Below are positions 21,795 through 35,390 of a stretch of DNA of 64,000 nucleotides, piece by piece. The DNA is from Chondrilla cf. caribensis (taxonomy: Eukaryota > Porifera > Demospongiae > Chondrillida > Chondrillidae), in the NCBI GenBank assembly GCA_964020155.1, contig OZ026546.1, forward strand, positions 2,542,900 to 2,606,899. Reading direction: 5' to 3'. The notes below the pieces were generated by a model. The model ran no database searches and was not told the DNA's origin. It saw only the letters and a program-made list of their open reading frames with translations. The translations under genes were made by a program, and so were the position numbers. Each line of letters starts with the position of its first letter. Within the stretch, counting starts at the first letter, position 1.

Positions 21795-24700
21795 ATGGCA
21801 CTCTCATCTCATGTCTTTATTCTCCATTGTCTCAAAGTTGGTATCCTGATAGCCTTTTGTCAAAGTACTGAATCATCTTCTCAAGGAAGAATATTCTGGG
21901 TAGCTACATCTGCAGACCAATGTGGTAACAAAACATCTTGCAATGCTCTAGAGGGATATCAAAAGGACTCTACCATCTTTTCCACCTCTAATTCAACATG
22001 GATCTTTCTGAAGGGGAGACACTTTATGAGAAAATCGAACATAGTTATCAGAGGAGCAAATAACATTACATGGACAGGAGAAAGAGATTGTGTGAGTGGA
22101 AGGGCTGAATGCACTGTCTCCATATCAGTTTGGGTTGAACCGCGTCCTGGTAGAAAACGTGCAATCCTGCACTCAATTATGATACATAGGTCCACTAATT
22201 TTCGGATAAAACACTTGACAGTAACACATGAAAGGGAACAGCTATATTATTGGTTTTTTACAGGTGGACCCCCACTCGATCCGGATTCCTGTATGCTTCA
22301 AACTAGAAATGTCCTAAACTTCCAAATGACCTCAGTCCATATTTCTACAACCGGTAATTTGTATATTCATGGAAGATGTATTCGAATAGAGGAGCCTAGT
22401 GGAAAGTATGAGATCTTCAACAGTAACATAGAAGTATCAGCTATTGCTATAGATTCTGAAGCTAAGTATTTGGATGGGAAGTTCAACAGTGAACGTACAA
22501 ATCTCCACCTGAATATTGAACTTAGTCACTTCATGTATACGACATTTACCATAAGTGTTGGTGAAGGTGATATTGCTGAATATCATAATGTTGTTATAAA
22601 CATAAAGGAAAGTAAGTTCATTGGAACAAGTTTGAAATCAGGAATATCCTCTCAAGGAACATATATTAGTTGGGCATCGGAATTCATCATAACAGTTGGT
22701 CGAGATAATGTGGCTTTGACTATGACGAGTAATCTATTTCTAGGAAGCCCTAACACCATATTCAGACTACAGCTCCCTTTGTTCATGTATCGAAACAAAA
22801 GACCAAACACCATCTCATTGAAACAATCCAATGTTTCTGCTATACTGGATGCCAATCAAATTTTTCAATTGAAACAATTCGAACTAAATTTCCATGTCCA
22901 CTGCCCTTATCACTGCAAAGTAGCTTGTGGTGAAATCATAGTGATGTATTCTATGGTTACCATCCAAAAGTCTTTCATGGCACTTGTTGGCGGAATGCAA
23001 GTAGTGTTACCTAGGTTACCAAAGTGTTTTACTGAAGTGACAATGTTAAACAAATACCCTGTCGTTATTAGAGTAAAGAGATGTACCTTCCGGAATACAG
23101 ATGAGAAGTACCAGGCACCAGTTCTCTCACTTCGTGGGTTCAGTTGGCTCAGAGCATCACTGGATGGAGGAAATAGTATATCACTCTTGCCACATTTTGC
23201 CAAAGCCCCCGGTTTAATCCTTGAAGACAGTGATTTACAAATATATGGGTATAATCAGGTAATCCTATACCTTGAGAAAATGAAATGTACAGATCAATTT
23301 TGCAATGGAAGAGAAATGGTTGGCATGCTTCTCTCATCTAGTTCTCACTTACTGTTGTCAAACAACTCCAACTTTGAATTTAACATTGTATTACGTGCAT
23401 TGGGAGGTTACTATGACAAAACATTAATACCTTACTCACAAATTCGGATATCAACCAATCCCATTAATGAAACTTTTGACGAGTTTGTTAACTGCAACAT
23501 AGTGAAATCGAAAACATGCCCTGGATTGTGCTTCTTTCAATTCATTGATGATAATGGAAGATATGTTGAAGAAGAGGAGTTGAAGTATATGCACACATTG
23601 CTTCATAACCCGAGTAGACTAAAATTGACACCAGACCACTTCAACTCAGCAACTATAGTAAATGGACACTTCGACAAATGTTAGCTCCAAACTCTGTCAG
23701 GCACCAGTGAAGTGACGTACGATATCTTAAATAGGACATTCTCCTATGATGTCAGAATGGATGCAACTGTTCCTTATGAAATCTGTCTATGTCAAGCCAA
23801 TACACCAGAAAATAGAACATTATGGAATTGCAACCAAACCTCTTTTCTGTCAGTATATCATGGACAGAAGGTACAACTATTGGTAACCCTTCTTGGAGAT
23901 TTTAGAAAGATCATCAAAACCAATCCTGAGGTGGTTGTTACTAATGCTAACACTCATCAGAGAAGAGTCAGTACAAGAGTATCAGTATGCACGTCTGTGT
24001 ATTCAAAGAGTAGGGGGAAACCCAATGAGACACACACACTGCTTTTACAAACAGCTCATGAAGTGTTCAGAGAATACACCCTCAATCATTATGTTAATGT
24101 ACGCATCCTTCCCTGTCCTCCTGGAATGATTGATGTTGGGCCAACATGTTCATGCAATACACTGTTGAATCACACTGGCTTTACTTGTAATGTCACTAAT
24201 GATGTTGGTTACAAAACAAGCACACCTCATCGATGGATAGGAAAAGACAATGTAAGGGACAACAGCACCGAGTCTCTCATTATTGCAACATACTGTCCTC
24301 CTTTCTACTGTAACTCCTATCTCACAGAACGAGGGGTGACACTGGATAACCTAGCAGATGATGTACAATGTGAGAACAACCGAGGAGGAATAATGTGTAG
24401 TCAGTGTCTTGATATGAAGAGTGCTGTTTTTGGATCTTTCAAGTGTCACACCTGTTCCTATGGATGGCTAACGATAACTCCTCTATTTGCACTTGCAGGT
24501 ATTGCTGTTGTTGTCATCCTGTTTACCTTTAACCTTACCATACTACAAGGAACTGTCAATGGAATAGTACTGTATGTCAACATACTAGCACTCATGGATG
24601 ACTTTCTGGAAGAATTTGCTGTCAGGCCTTTACGTATTCCACTAGCACTCATCAACTTTGATCTCGGTTTTACTTTGTGCTTCTTTCATGGAATGGATGA

Positions 24701-25838
24701 ATTTGCTAAAGCTTTTCTTCTCTTTGTTTTCCCCATCTTCCTCATTGCTATCTTGTTTGCCATCGTGATAGCAGCTGTCAAGTGTAACCTCAAGATCTTC
24801 AGAGTACCCTTCATTGCTAACAGATCTGTTCCTGTCCTGGGAACCATCATGCTACTCACTTACACTGACCTTGCTTCAGCTGTCATTACTGCATTAAGAT
24901 TCACTAAGATTTATGATGTCACATCTGGAAATTACCGTACAGTGTGGCTCTACCAGCCTGAACTGGAGTACTTTAATGGAAAACACATAGGACTGGCTGT
25001 CATTGCACTTCTTGTATGTCTGGTTTACCTCATTCCCTTCACTGTCACTATGCTCCTTGGAGACTGGCTGAGGAGGCACATACGAAAGCTGTGGTTCAGT
25101 CACTTCATGGATGTCCTTCACGGAGCATTTAGATGGCCAATGGGGTTCTTTTTTGGATTACGACTTCTCCTTAGAATTCTACTAATCACTGTCAGTATTT
25201 TTGTTAATAATACAGAAGATTTTGCACTCAGTATTGCTGCCACTGTTATCTTACTGCGTGTACTACAACAAATATTACAGCCATTCAAATCAACAGAGCA
25301 ACACGAAATGTACCTTCCTAGACATCTCGTAAGAAAGATACCAAGAAGATTTGTGAAGTTGATACACCTTGTCAAAAAGCTACAACCATCTCTCCTCGAT
25401 CGCCTATTTCTTGAAAACATACTTGTTCTGAGCATTGTCATGCTATTGAGTTCCAGGAGTGGGCCTGTCATCTTTCTCAAAGTTATCGTCAATTTCTTCC
25501 TAACTGCCGGCATTGTGGAGATAACAGCTATTGTAATCTACCACGGTTACAAGTTTTTTCCCATCCCAAGGAAAGTTAAAAAAGGTTTCAAAGGATTTAG
25601 AAAATGTTTGGTGAAGAGAGTTCGTTACATAGTGGATTACTGCAAAAGGAACAGGTACAGAGAAGAAGAGGTTCAACATCCACCGGTTACCATTTATGAT
25701 ATCAGGGATTTAGTCCCTCCAGCAGTAGATGAAAGTGACTCAGAGAGTGAATCCGAGAGTGGACATGAATGTCCCTCTGAAAACGAAATGAGAAACATAC
25801 CACCACTGGAAGAGAAACTATTGTCTAAGAGTGAATGA
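21795..25838 (+). CDS. Beta-helix ectodomain / Cys-rich / ~9-TM membrane protein, copy C (full length)
   Basis: The ATG at 21,795 starts a hydrophobic signal peptide (MALSSHVFILHCLKVGILIA, cleavage likely near residue 24). The ectodomain follows, with the opening IFWVATSADQCGNKTSC, short beta-rich repeats and many N-glycosylation sites, as expected of a right-handed beta-helix. At codon 630 (23,682-23,684) an in-frame TAG interrupts; the frame continues through LQTLSGTSEV into the Cys-rich region (CPPG, YCPPFYC, NNRGGIMCSQC), about nine membrane helices and an acidic Ser/Glu tail. Family-typical membrane motifs include NLTILQGTVNG, FHGMDEF and GKHIGLAV. The second half alone has no signal peptide, so a single joined polypeptide (about 1,300 aa) is more likely than two proteins. 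It probably sits in the plasma membrane; ligand and signalling are unknown. Apart from whatever bridges the TAG, the gene has no intron. Confidence 0.8.
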
Positions 25839-27905
25839 TGTAGTAAATCAAATGAGGCTGATCCACGATTTATTATTAGAATTGATTATAATAATGATTT
25901 ACAATAGTATTTAGTATACGTAGGTTTAAACTGTTATATCTATCAAGGCATGTTGTAATTAAATTCCATTGTACCTATTTTTGTATCAATTTTGCATCAC
26001 ATTCATGTATTAAAATGAAACATGAAATCACCATAAGTTCGTTTTACATTATTATATTGAAATCATATAATAATTATTATAGACTTGTATGTAGTTTCTC
26101 CTTACTACTTTGTCATGATTTAATATGAATGCATAAATTTCAATTATATGGATATTGAACATCATGATAAACATTTGCCCAAAAGACTGTCGAAGCTAAA
26201 CAGTGTAATTCTCACTAATTTATTGGCCTCATATATTGTAGTCAACATTATCCTGCATAGGTGTAACTCTAGTTATATGATAGATATTAGACCTTTGAGT
26301 CTATGAAAATCCGGAAAAGTAGCAATGACATTAAAATTCAGTCTTCTCCTGCTTATCAGATTGTGTTTCAGTAAATGGACTTTGTGTAGCTATTTGATAG
26401 AAGTTTGTTATTGGTAAATTAATTGTAGGCTACCATTCAAAGTTTCACGTGACTGAACATAATGTATTCAAGGTAACATACATAATAATTTGTATTATTC
26501 ATAAACAGTTCTCACACTGTACATAATATTTCATCCAATTTTCTTTGTTTTGAGACTATCGCTATACTAATGTGTATTTGATATAACATACTATATTATA
26601 ATTATATATAATATAATTCTTTATAATCTAATATTAATATAATATGTGCCACTCTTCTGGTATACTTTTAGTATAGGGAGCAGCAAATAGTTGTAGTTAG
26701 ATAAAGTTACCAGTTAAATATTTTTTCCAAGCATAAATTTATGCATTCGGATTTAGTTTTAGTTAACCAAAGCAACACTATAGGCAACACTGGAATTTTT
26801 GCTATTAATTGTGTATGATAATGCTATACAAATGTATCAATTTTTGTTGATTTGTCATAATTCATATTGCATTCATAGCAATCAGCATGCCCAAGGTAAT
26901 CAATCATCTGTTTATGTTTGTGTGTGAATTTGTTGGCATGTATAGTACGTGTGTAAGTACATACATAAGTATGTGTGAATATGTTGATGCGCGAGCTTGT
27001 ATTTGTGTATGTGTGTTAGATGTGCTCGTGTATTTGTGTTGTGTGCATTGTGCACACGTGTATGTGTACTTGTGTCTAGTTTGTAGGCTTGTGTGTTTGT
27101 TCTGTGTGTATGTGTGTGCGTGCGTGTGTGTGTGTCTTTGTTTGTGTATTTTGTATGCATGTAACTCTTTGTACTCATGTATACTGTGCATACATGTATG
27201 TGTGTGTGTGCATGTGTACAGATATGCATGTGCATGAAGATTTTTTCTTTTCTGTAAAAATATGCATACAATCATACAGTTTGTGTTTGCACATGGAATG
27301 ACACATAGGTGGCATAAGAGAGAGGGATCACATGAGCACAGTAGTTGAATATCGGGTGGTTAACAAAATTGAGTAGTGATTCTTTTCAAACAACTCCTAC
27401 CTACACTAGGTGGAAGTTTTCCAATGGAAAAAGACCCCTTTCAAAATAAAATGATATATAGCATGTAAGAACATGAAACCATATTTTCCCTATGAAATTA
27501 ATAACCTTGAAACAATAATTACACTTTAAGTTAAATGATTTAATGCTCTTAAATCTGTAATGCAACAAGTGGAAGTGTAGTTAACTGTATTTTGCAGCTT
27601 GATCAAGGCTTTCCACATACCTGATTTGATCAATATTACAAGGTTAATATCCCAAACTTTGGACATGACCCAGGCGTACAAACATTTGCTAAAGTATTTC
27701 CATTAACTACAAATGTCATAAATCAGTTTCCTTAGTGTTTGTAAAATAATACAGTAACTTTGTAAAATGTAGAATCACACTTTGATGACTTGTACCTTTA
27801 CTGCACTGTGGATAGAAATTACTCATTGTAGTACAATATAGATATCATCATTTACATTTTGAAAATAATAGTTCCTCAATATGTTGTAACGGCTGAAATT
27901 TTTGA
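25839..27905. other. 3' flank of the copy C receptor gene
   Basis: Copy of 2,442-4,504. It contains the GT-rich low-complexity tract (26,887-27,240) and no supported gene. Confidence 0.5.
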
Positions 27906-27976
<71 letters not shown>

Positions 27977-28010
27977 TGTGTGTGTATGTATGTGTGTGTG
28001 TGTGTGTGGT
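27906..28010. repeat. (GT)n microsatellite, about 105 bp
   Basis: Pure GT with three TATG interruptions at the right end. Shorter than its copy at 4,505-4,700. Confidence 0.95.
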
Positions 28011-28224
28011 ATTTTGTATAATCGTGATCCTCATTACATCTATATTATTATGTGTACCTACTTGAAGCTCTAATCTCTTACCATTTATATTATGTTTTCA
28101 ATATATATTTTACACACACAAATAATATTAACAAACAAAATTACGCAAAAGAATAATGAAGTCATAATTCACATGTAGTTTGGTTCATAACTACATTTGA
28201 CTACAAACTAAATTTGAGTTGGAA

Positions 28225-28317
28225 TCAAACAGTAAGACCTCTTTTCGTGGATCCTGTGCCAACAATAAGCAACAAATGTTCATTTCCATTCAGTTTTATG
28301 CTACATTTGTCCTCCAT
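28225..28317 (-). CDS. Short ORF conserved in three units, copy C
   Basis: Same frame and stop as 4,914-5,006; the open frame extends upstream to about 28,425. A few conservative substitutions separate the copies. No recognised domain; possibly a terminal exon. Confidence 0.25.
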   Translation of the reverse strand: MEDKCSIKLNGNEHLLLIVGTGSTKRGLTV

Positions 28318-28901
28318 TCTCAGAAATGGGATGATTCGGTGTGGATCACTTTGATTGATGTACGTTTTGCATACAAAGAAATTTGAAAAATGACCGAAAT
28401 TTAGGTATATGTGTCCACAGTGCAATTACATACTATATGTAAGTACTGGGGTACAAGATATGAGACACCTCAGATTCAGAAGCCATTGAAATTGTATGGG
28501 AATGACTAATTATAACCTTGCCTATGCTTGGTAATTATAATAATTGGCCTACAAACACAAAGGAAATTCGATACAGCTTGAATTGACGAGGAAGTACGTA
28601 TATAATATGAAGTGAATGGATGCTATGTATATGTAACTGTCATCATCCAAGATACAGGAGAAAGATATTACGAAGTCAGTGTTGTGCTAAAGAATGTACA
28701 GAATCCACATGGTATCCTGATGATGGTCTCCCTCTATTGGTTACCAAGGATACGTTAACAGTCAATGTCAGCATATCCACAAATTGAACAACAACCTGAC
28801 CAATAGGAACTGTGTGACAATTAATGAGGTGCAAATGTTCAACTAGTGACATCAAATTACATCCATTGAGCTAATACATAGTTCAGTATTCTATCCTAGT
28901 A

Positions 28902-29104
28902 TAGCATCCGTTACCATAGAAACAGTACTATTATACAGCAATTTTATAATGTATAAAGCCCTAGCAACAGTATAAAGCGTTAGCAACGGATGCTATAATG
29001 GTTAAGACATGGACACTCGGGCATTATGACATATAAAATACACTCGCCCTCTGGACTCAGTATTTATATGTCATAATACCCTTGTGCCCATGTCTTAACC
29101 ACTA
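28902..29104. mobile_element. Double-hairpin MITE, copy 2
   Basis: Same insertion as 6,637-6,839, inherited through the A/C duplication. Ends TAGCATCCGTTACC and TTAACCACTA. The unit B empty site shows it entered the common ancestor of A and C after B split off, or was lost precisely from B. Confidence 0.8.
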
Positions 29105-30176
29105 AATAATGTATCAGCCCACCAGAGATAGACACACCCTGCAGTCAAAGAAATACATGCAATTTACATTTTAAAGAGCATGTCATGCACAATGTAATAA
29201 TAATTTCTTATATAACTACTGAGTATGTGGTGAAGTATTTTGAAGGTTGTGGTAGTTGTATTTTTGTATGCAGGTACCAAATTGATCAATGAACACAATA
29301 CCTTTACGGTTCATAACGCATTTGAACATCTTCGTTCTCATTATAATTTGGGAAGACAATCATCGCCATATTTTGGAGAAACTAACATGATAGTTGTAAC
29401 TTGTGAGCTATAATTCCTTCTTTTTTCCCATACTCACCATACCAAATAGTATAATCTAAAGAGAGTATAGTTACAAATACATTTGATTTTCATTCCTAAT
29501 AATAATAAACTTTGCCAAAATAAAAATGTTAATATAAGATACCCTTGCTAATATTGGTCCGGCCAAACGTGACCAACCGGAGTGCCTCCTACAGCCATGC
29601 TTTACCATGATAACCCAACCACTGACATCTGGTATATTGCATGGCACTTAATTAACATGACATTGACAGATATACCAAAGAGTTCCATTTGACCGCTTAA
29701 TGTGAACTAAGCAAATTCTGGTGTATCCAATTTCATGACCATTCAGGCCTGAAACAAATCAGAGACTTGCAAGTAGATGTACAAAAGCACACAACAAATA
29801 ACTCTAATATTCTTATAATATTGTTATAATTATATAACTATTTTAATTATTAATTGAAGTGTGTAGCTATTAATGTTTGTAACTTATATCATAATATTAT
29901 TGATACAGGTAAGATTGATGTAATAGATCAATGATAACCTTTTATTTAATTTGGTCCCACCAAATTAATATCTTATGTGTATCTTATGTCATTTACATTG
30001 CATTGAAATTTGTAGAATTATCAATTTTTGCCATTTATCAAAGATATAGCAAACCTATTATAAGAATAAAGGGCCTAATATGCCTAAATTGCACTCAAAT
30101 CTATTATAATACTATTATTATCTTAGATGACTATTTTCTATGATAGTTGAAGTCCTCATGACTTTGATCGTTAACC
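29105..30176. other. Noncoding stretch of unit C
   Basis: Copy of 6,840-7,909. No exon supported. Confidence 0.4.
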
Positions 30177-31111
30177 TCAAAATTCTTGGATTCGAGTAAC
30201 ACATGTCAGGGTATTTCCATTAACGGTTTGTGGATCAGAGACAATGGTATAGGTTCCAATTTTCCCGGAGCATTGAAAATTTGTACTAACTCTTGGCCTG
30301 AAAGTTGCCATAGCCCTCACTTCTCCAGGCATGCTAGGAAAGGTCAGAATGTAGGCTGGTTTGCATTCACATTCATCTCTCCCTTCAATCTTAATGGAGA
30401 GAAAACAAGGAACAAGCACATTGGAGAAATGTATTATAACGTATGATTGAAATATAGGACTGAGGGCACTTAATATGTTCACCAAGGCCACCATGCTAAG
30501 GGTACACCAAGTAGTATAACATGACAAGTATGACAATCATATTATCGTATGTCATAATATTATGCTGAAATTTACATGATAATAAAGTGAGCAAATTCTC
30601 AATTCATTTGAGATTTCTGTATAACATTATACTAATTTAAGGTTGGAGATTAGACTATATACCTTTGAAGAGGAGAGAATACTTCAGAGTTGATATAGAT
30701 GAAGTTCTAACTCAGTTAACATAGGTGGTCAACATCACTATCACCACCTATCCCATATAAAATTCCTTATATTATTGCATTTATAATTAGTAACACCATA
30801 GTCTTAATTGCCTGTGTGCGTGTGTATGTATCGTGTGTGGAGTTTACTTACCCTTCCCTCAATGGTAGTTCTGGGGAGCACTTGATTTGGGAGAGGAATC
30901 ACCCATTGTCCCGACTGGGGTTGACACTCTTTCAAGATGAATGTCTTATCCGTGTTGTTTATGATCTTGAATTCAATAACTGAAATGAATAACACAGCAT
31001 AGTAAAAACAGTATACTCTGGGCATAGTGAACTAAGAGTGCATGCATTCCCCATGTACGTATACCATATCACAACATCGATCATGAACAAGTCCAAACCT
31101 TGAGTAGGCAT
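30177..31111 (-). CDS. Small three-exon gene, 117 aa, unknown family (intact copy)
   Basis: I assembled three exons: 31,111-31,099 (ATG CCT ACT CAA G), 30,979-30,852 and 30,389-30,177. Splice sites are GT-AG (donors GTTTGG and GTAAGT; acceptors TTTCAG and TTAAG) and phases agree at both junctions (phase 1, then phase 0). The product begins MPTQVIEFKIINNTDKTF, has an SGQWVIPLPNQVLP segment, then a part with DECECKPAY and NFQCSGKIGTYTI, and ends TRIQEF. Its regular hydrophobic alternation suggests an all-beta sandwich; there is no signal peptide or membrane helix. Length is 13+128+213 nt = 118 codons with the stop. A TATA-like CTATAAAGG lies about 105 bp upstream of the ATG. Copies in units A and B are broken. 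I do not recognise the family; a small lipid- or carbohydrate-binding beta-sandwich is a guess. Confidence 0.6.
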
Positions 31112-31209
31112 TTCTGCACTTTCAGCAAGCAAAGGTCCTGGTTCGATATAATATCTTCTCAATCGTAGCTTGAGCCAACAGATGTGATGAAGTACGTGGG
31201 AAAATGTGT

Positions 31210-31220
31210 TCCCTTTATAG
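31210..31220 (-). promoter_or_regulatory. TATA-like element of the 117-aa gene
   Basis: Minus-strand CTATAAAGGG, about 100 bp upstream of the ATG at 31,111 and conserved in unit B (about 18,196-18,206) together with the flanking GAGTACTATAAAGGGA. Position and conservation suggest a core promoter with a 5' UTR of about 70 nt. Confidence 0.45.
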
Positions 31221-32982
31221 TACTCAGATCCTTATCACATTAGTCTTATTATAAACTTTGTGGTGCTGGTAACAAATGGGAATTGATGTCAAATGACATT
31301 GAATAATTGGATTATACACATTTAGAAATGTAATAATACTGAAAAAACACTCATCCTCTCATGCAAAATCAAATGAAGAACAACTTCCATAACACAATTA
31401 CAGAGTTAACAGAATTTGATTAAAATAGGGAACAGACTAGTGTGTCAGATCTAGAAGTCACAAAGTTCACAAATTTTATCACTGGACATAAGAACATATG
31501 TTCACTAACTGAATTGCACCACTTATTATATTTACTATGGACAAGATGTCAATAATTATATTAGGTGTACTTCACTTATGGATTATGTATGGTGTGAGAA
31601 ATAATAATAAGTGATCCAATTAATAAATTTGTTTCATGTCCAGTGAGGGAATTTGTGGGCTTCTTTTAAGGCTGTTAGAGTCTGAAGCTCAGCATACCCT
31701 TATGCATGTTGACACATGGTTCACATGTCATGTATGGATTTACATGCACAATACCATGCACACTCAAATACAAAACATGCAGATACACATGTACGGACGC
31801 ACACATGCACGCACGCTCATACGTACGCACACACACACACAGACACAATATGGTGTCTCCTATTTATTGAATGTCGTTTTTCATTTCTTTCTCAATAACG
31901 CAACAAAATACCACACTGGCATATAAATGACAATCATTGTGTGCAGCCTTGTAAAGCATTATATACTCGTGTGTAGCAACTTTACTTACCTTTCCCTGAT
32001 GAAAGATGAGCAAGGTTGCCATATTTTCATATGTGTACATAATATGCCTGGCAATGGGAGTAAAGTGTATTTGTGTAAGCCAAAAATTTATACCCAGAGA
32101 GTGGCCTCCACTGTACATATACAGTACTTTAACATGATGTATTAAAACGAAATATAACTGGTTCAATTGTTTACAAGTTTGGGGCATTTCTGTATGCAGC
32201 TTCATAAGGATCCACAGTTTTTTGTACAAGTATACACCTGAAAGGTACTCAAAATTAATGTCCAAATTAGATTTGTAAGGCTGTATTTTGGTGTGTTTTC
32301 ATACTAAAATTTTGATTCGTTACAAACGCCTGTATCATGTATGTATTTGAAAAGGCTGTAAGTAGTATTGTGTAGTTTATGTGGCCCTTTTCCAACATAT
32401 TTGAGTATGTATTTAGATATATCAATCCGAATTAATATCATTAACCAAATAAACCTAGTAAGACAATAGCTCAAATTTTATTGTCTCATACTGTATATTG
32501 GGTATTGTACAAATACATGTTAATGGTCTTCATATTTGTACCAACCCCCTATAGCGACCTGGAATTAAAGTACGACACCTCAAAGTGTTCATGAGTGTAC
32601 TCAAATTAGTAAATATCATACTACAGTGCAACTTGCATAGTAAGTAACCTGCCCAGTAAATACCTTTCATAATGTATACACTTCACAATAAACACCTCTG
32701 AGAAGGACATACAGATTTGGTGCCCCCTTCAAGTTACTTATCTATATAGCAAGTTTGACTGTTCAATATCAATGTGTATTATATCTAACAATATATTTCC
32801 TGAGGAATACTATATACCTATAGCATGCTGCCACTGAACCTCAATAATAATACTATTATACATATAATATTATAGTATATACACAATACATTATAAAATT
32901 AACTATAGTAATATTATTATTGTCGATCAGACTGTAACTTGAAGGATAGTATATTGTGTAAAATCACTGGAATCGTGTCTAC

Positions 32983-33055
<73 letters not shown>

Positions 33056-34653
33056 TTTATATAGATTGAGTTCTCTGCTGGTAGGTATAAGAGTAGATCT
33101 GCATGCATGCGGGCTTGGGGACCTGACTGCTTTTAGTGGCAACCAGTGATTCCCCCCTTTATCCATACTTGAAAGATCAGTAACACGAAATAGATATTTC
33201 ACCCTAACTTAGGATCATCAGCACGGTGTATTGATGACATTTTCAACCAACAAGATGCAGTTGTTGCAAGATGTTATAACTACTGTACTGACTGCCACCA
33301 TGCAAAATTTTAGGATGCATGGATATAGTGAGTTTTGAACTAGTACGTATCAGTGCGTGACAGAAATAGTGTGCATATGGCTCCCTGGACATGGAAACAC
33401 ACATATACCATAATTGCATAGTACCACTTATTGTATTATCAACAGACTGACAGTTCATAATGATATGAGGTATACACCTTACATGATTGCGGACATGGAC
33501 CCTGTGGGAATACAATCATACAGGTAATATTCAATTATTGAACATATGTTATCATGTCTAATTTTGCACAGTTGTTACAAGGAAACACCTACATAGTTCC
33601 CAAACTCTGAAATTAGATTTGTACATAATAACATAATATTATTAATTCTATTCGTATGTATGTTGTGGGTTTCTGTATGGCTGACCCTCTTATGCAGAAC
33701 AAAGTTTGGAAACTATATATTATAAGGAGGCATTTGTTATAATATCAGTACCATGCAGAGAATGGGTAGAGTGCATCATTGTTATTATGAGAAAATTTTC
33801 TGGTTGAGCTGTTTGAGATTAGAGAGGGTTCCACTATGACTGCCACAAACAGACACCGGCTATATGTACTGCAGATGATCTTAGGTTGTTGTAACCATCT
33901 GAAATCTACATGGCAGAAGCCTATATACACTGACATGGTCTTTTCTGTATGTGGAAACAATTTCAATGCATGGTCATGTACGTAGACATACATTCACACA
34001 AGTGAAACAAGGCATAATGTAGTACCACTTTTCCTACAGCATCATAATGTGCATGTATTACTAACAATTTAGTGGGAAAGAATGTCATGCCTCAATATCT
34101 TGTCAGTCTAGGACACCCACAAGTACAAATAATTGATGATATTAAATTTTCGCTGTACTACAACATAATATATTATACTCATGCATGTGCATACATTATG
34201 TGTCCATGATCAGAATCTATGATTTTGTTTATGGTAAGGTATGTGGTAGGGCGTTTGACTGTCAATATGGCTAGTAGGATTGGTATGGATGAACTGTCAG
34301 CTGTCCAGATGCATGTAGTTGCAAGATCTTGCCACATCCTATTCCATGTGAAGTCATAATCACAATCATTTTGTGAGCATAATGTGATACTGTATACGTG
34401 ATACAGTAATTACATATATAATATACACTAAAGTATTTACTATAATTTAGAAAGTATAATACATTATAATAATACACGAAAGTACTGAACAGTTCAGGTT
34501 ATGTAAAGAGTATATACAGCATAGTATAAATATAATAATAACATGTGATATTGTATACATATTATAATATTGAACTAAGTTTTCATCACAATAGTGTAGT
34601 TAGATGTAGTAGATGTGGTAGATTTAGTTTAATAGATTGTAACATTATTGCAG
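31221..34653. other. Noncoding stretch of unit C
   Basis: Collinear with unit B 18,207-20,118 and unit A 8,460-10,512. It contains a CA-rich tract (31,740-31,848) and a (TA)n run (32,988-33,050) that is absent from the matching place in A and B. Minus-strand ORFs here have no supported splice sites. Confidence 0.4.
32988..33051. repeat. (TA)n microsatellite
   Basis: About 32 TA units expanded from a short TATATA seed that units A and B still show in ACATAATATATAGATTGAG. Confidence 0.95.
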
Positions 34654-34792
34654 TTGCTGCTCCCAATCGCTTCTTAGCACTGAGAAACATGGATGTGAAT
34701 GCTGATCATCATAGACCAAAAACATCACCAGTCTACAGTCTGACCTTTGCTAGTGAAACTGGACAAATGATGGATATTCAAATTTCAAGAAG
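34654..34792 (+). CDS. Internal exon of an unidentified plus-strand gene, unit C
   Basis: A 139-nt open exon between a TTATTGCAG acceptor and an AAG/GTAATG donor. It codes APNRFLALRNMDVNADHHRP and then VYSLTFASETGQMMDIQISR. It is intact here but frameshifted in unit A (10,513-10,649), where the splice sites survive. Neighbouring exons could not be identified and the protein family is not recognised. Confidence 0.4.
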
Positions 34793-35124
34793 GTAATGAT
34801 ACAATTTGGCAATGCTTTTGGCAACATTGAAAACTCGTATACATTAGTTTCACAAGCCTATCATGATCATGAGGGATGATGTTCAAATTCATATCTGGTG
34901 GGTTGTCACCTTTATTGGTCTTGTTGACAGTTCACATAACGTGGACAGCTATATTACATACGCACGTGTGCAGACTATGACGGTCTTGAATAAATGCATG
35001 GACGTTGGAATGTTTTAATAGCTACATACTGTTTTGTATGGACAGCCGGAAAAAAGAAAAAAAAAACAAAACTCAAATTAGCCGAAATGGTTAAGTCAAC
35101 CGATCCATCTGGACAAATACTGAC

Positions 35125-35223
35125 CCGTTGTGGCTTGTGCTTGACACGTTCCGTGAAAATTCTCCTTGAAAGAACAGAAGTCTTCGTGTAGCGCCAGAAA
35201 CCTGACTATCCCTTTTCCGCCAT
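35125..35223 (-). pseudogene. Broken copy of the ATG exon at 10,979-11,077
   Basis: The start codon (ATGGCGGAA) and the GGTCAGT donor region are kept, but base losses after the third codon bring TAG into frame at once. Unit A keeps the open version. Confidence 0.5.
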
Positions 35224-35390
35224 GACGCGTCATCGCCCATCGGCATGAGGACGTCGACGTCATTCAGCACGTGATGGAGTAATTAGCTTCATAATAAAAG
35301 ATGGTGTCCACTTTTTTGATGTCTTTCTGTTCCGCTCTGAGACTACTGGAAGACGGTTCGAGTTTAGTATTGTTTTCAGAACCTCTCCCC

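Larger units (their letters stand above)
23398..35390. repeat. Segmental duplication unit C
   Basis: Collinear with unit A at offset about 23,397 across the receptor gene, diverging in offset through indels further on. It is the most complete unit: it holds the full small minus-strand gene and an intact exon at 34,654-34,792. Its true left limit may be further left, since unit A is cut by the window. Confidence 0.85.
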
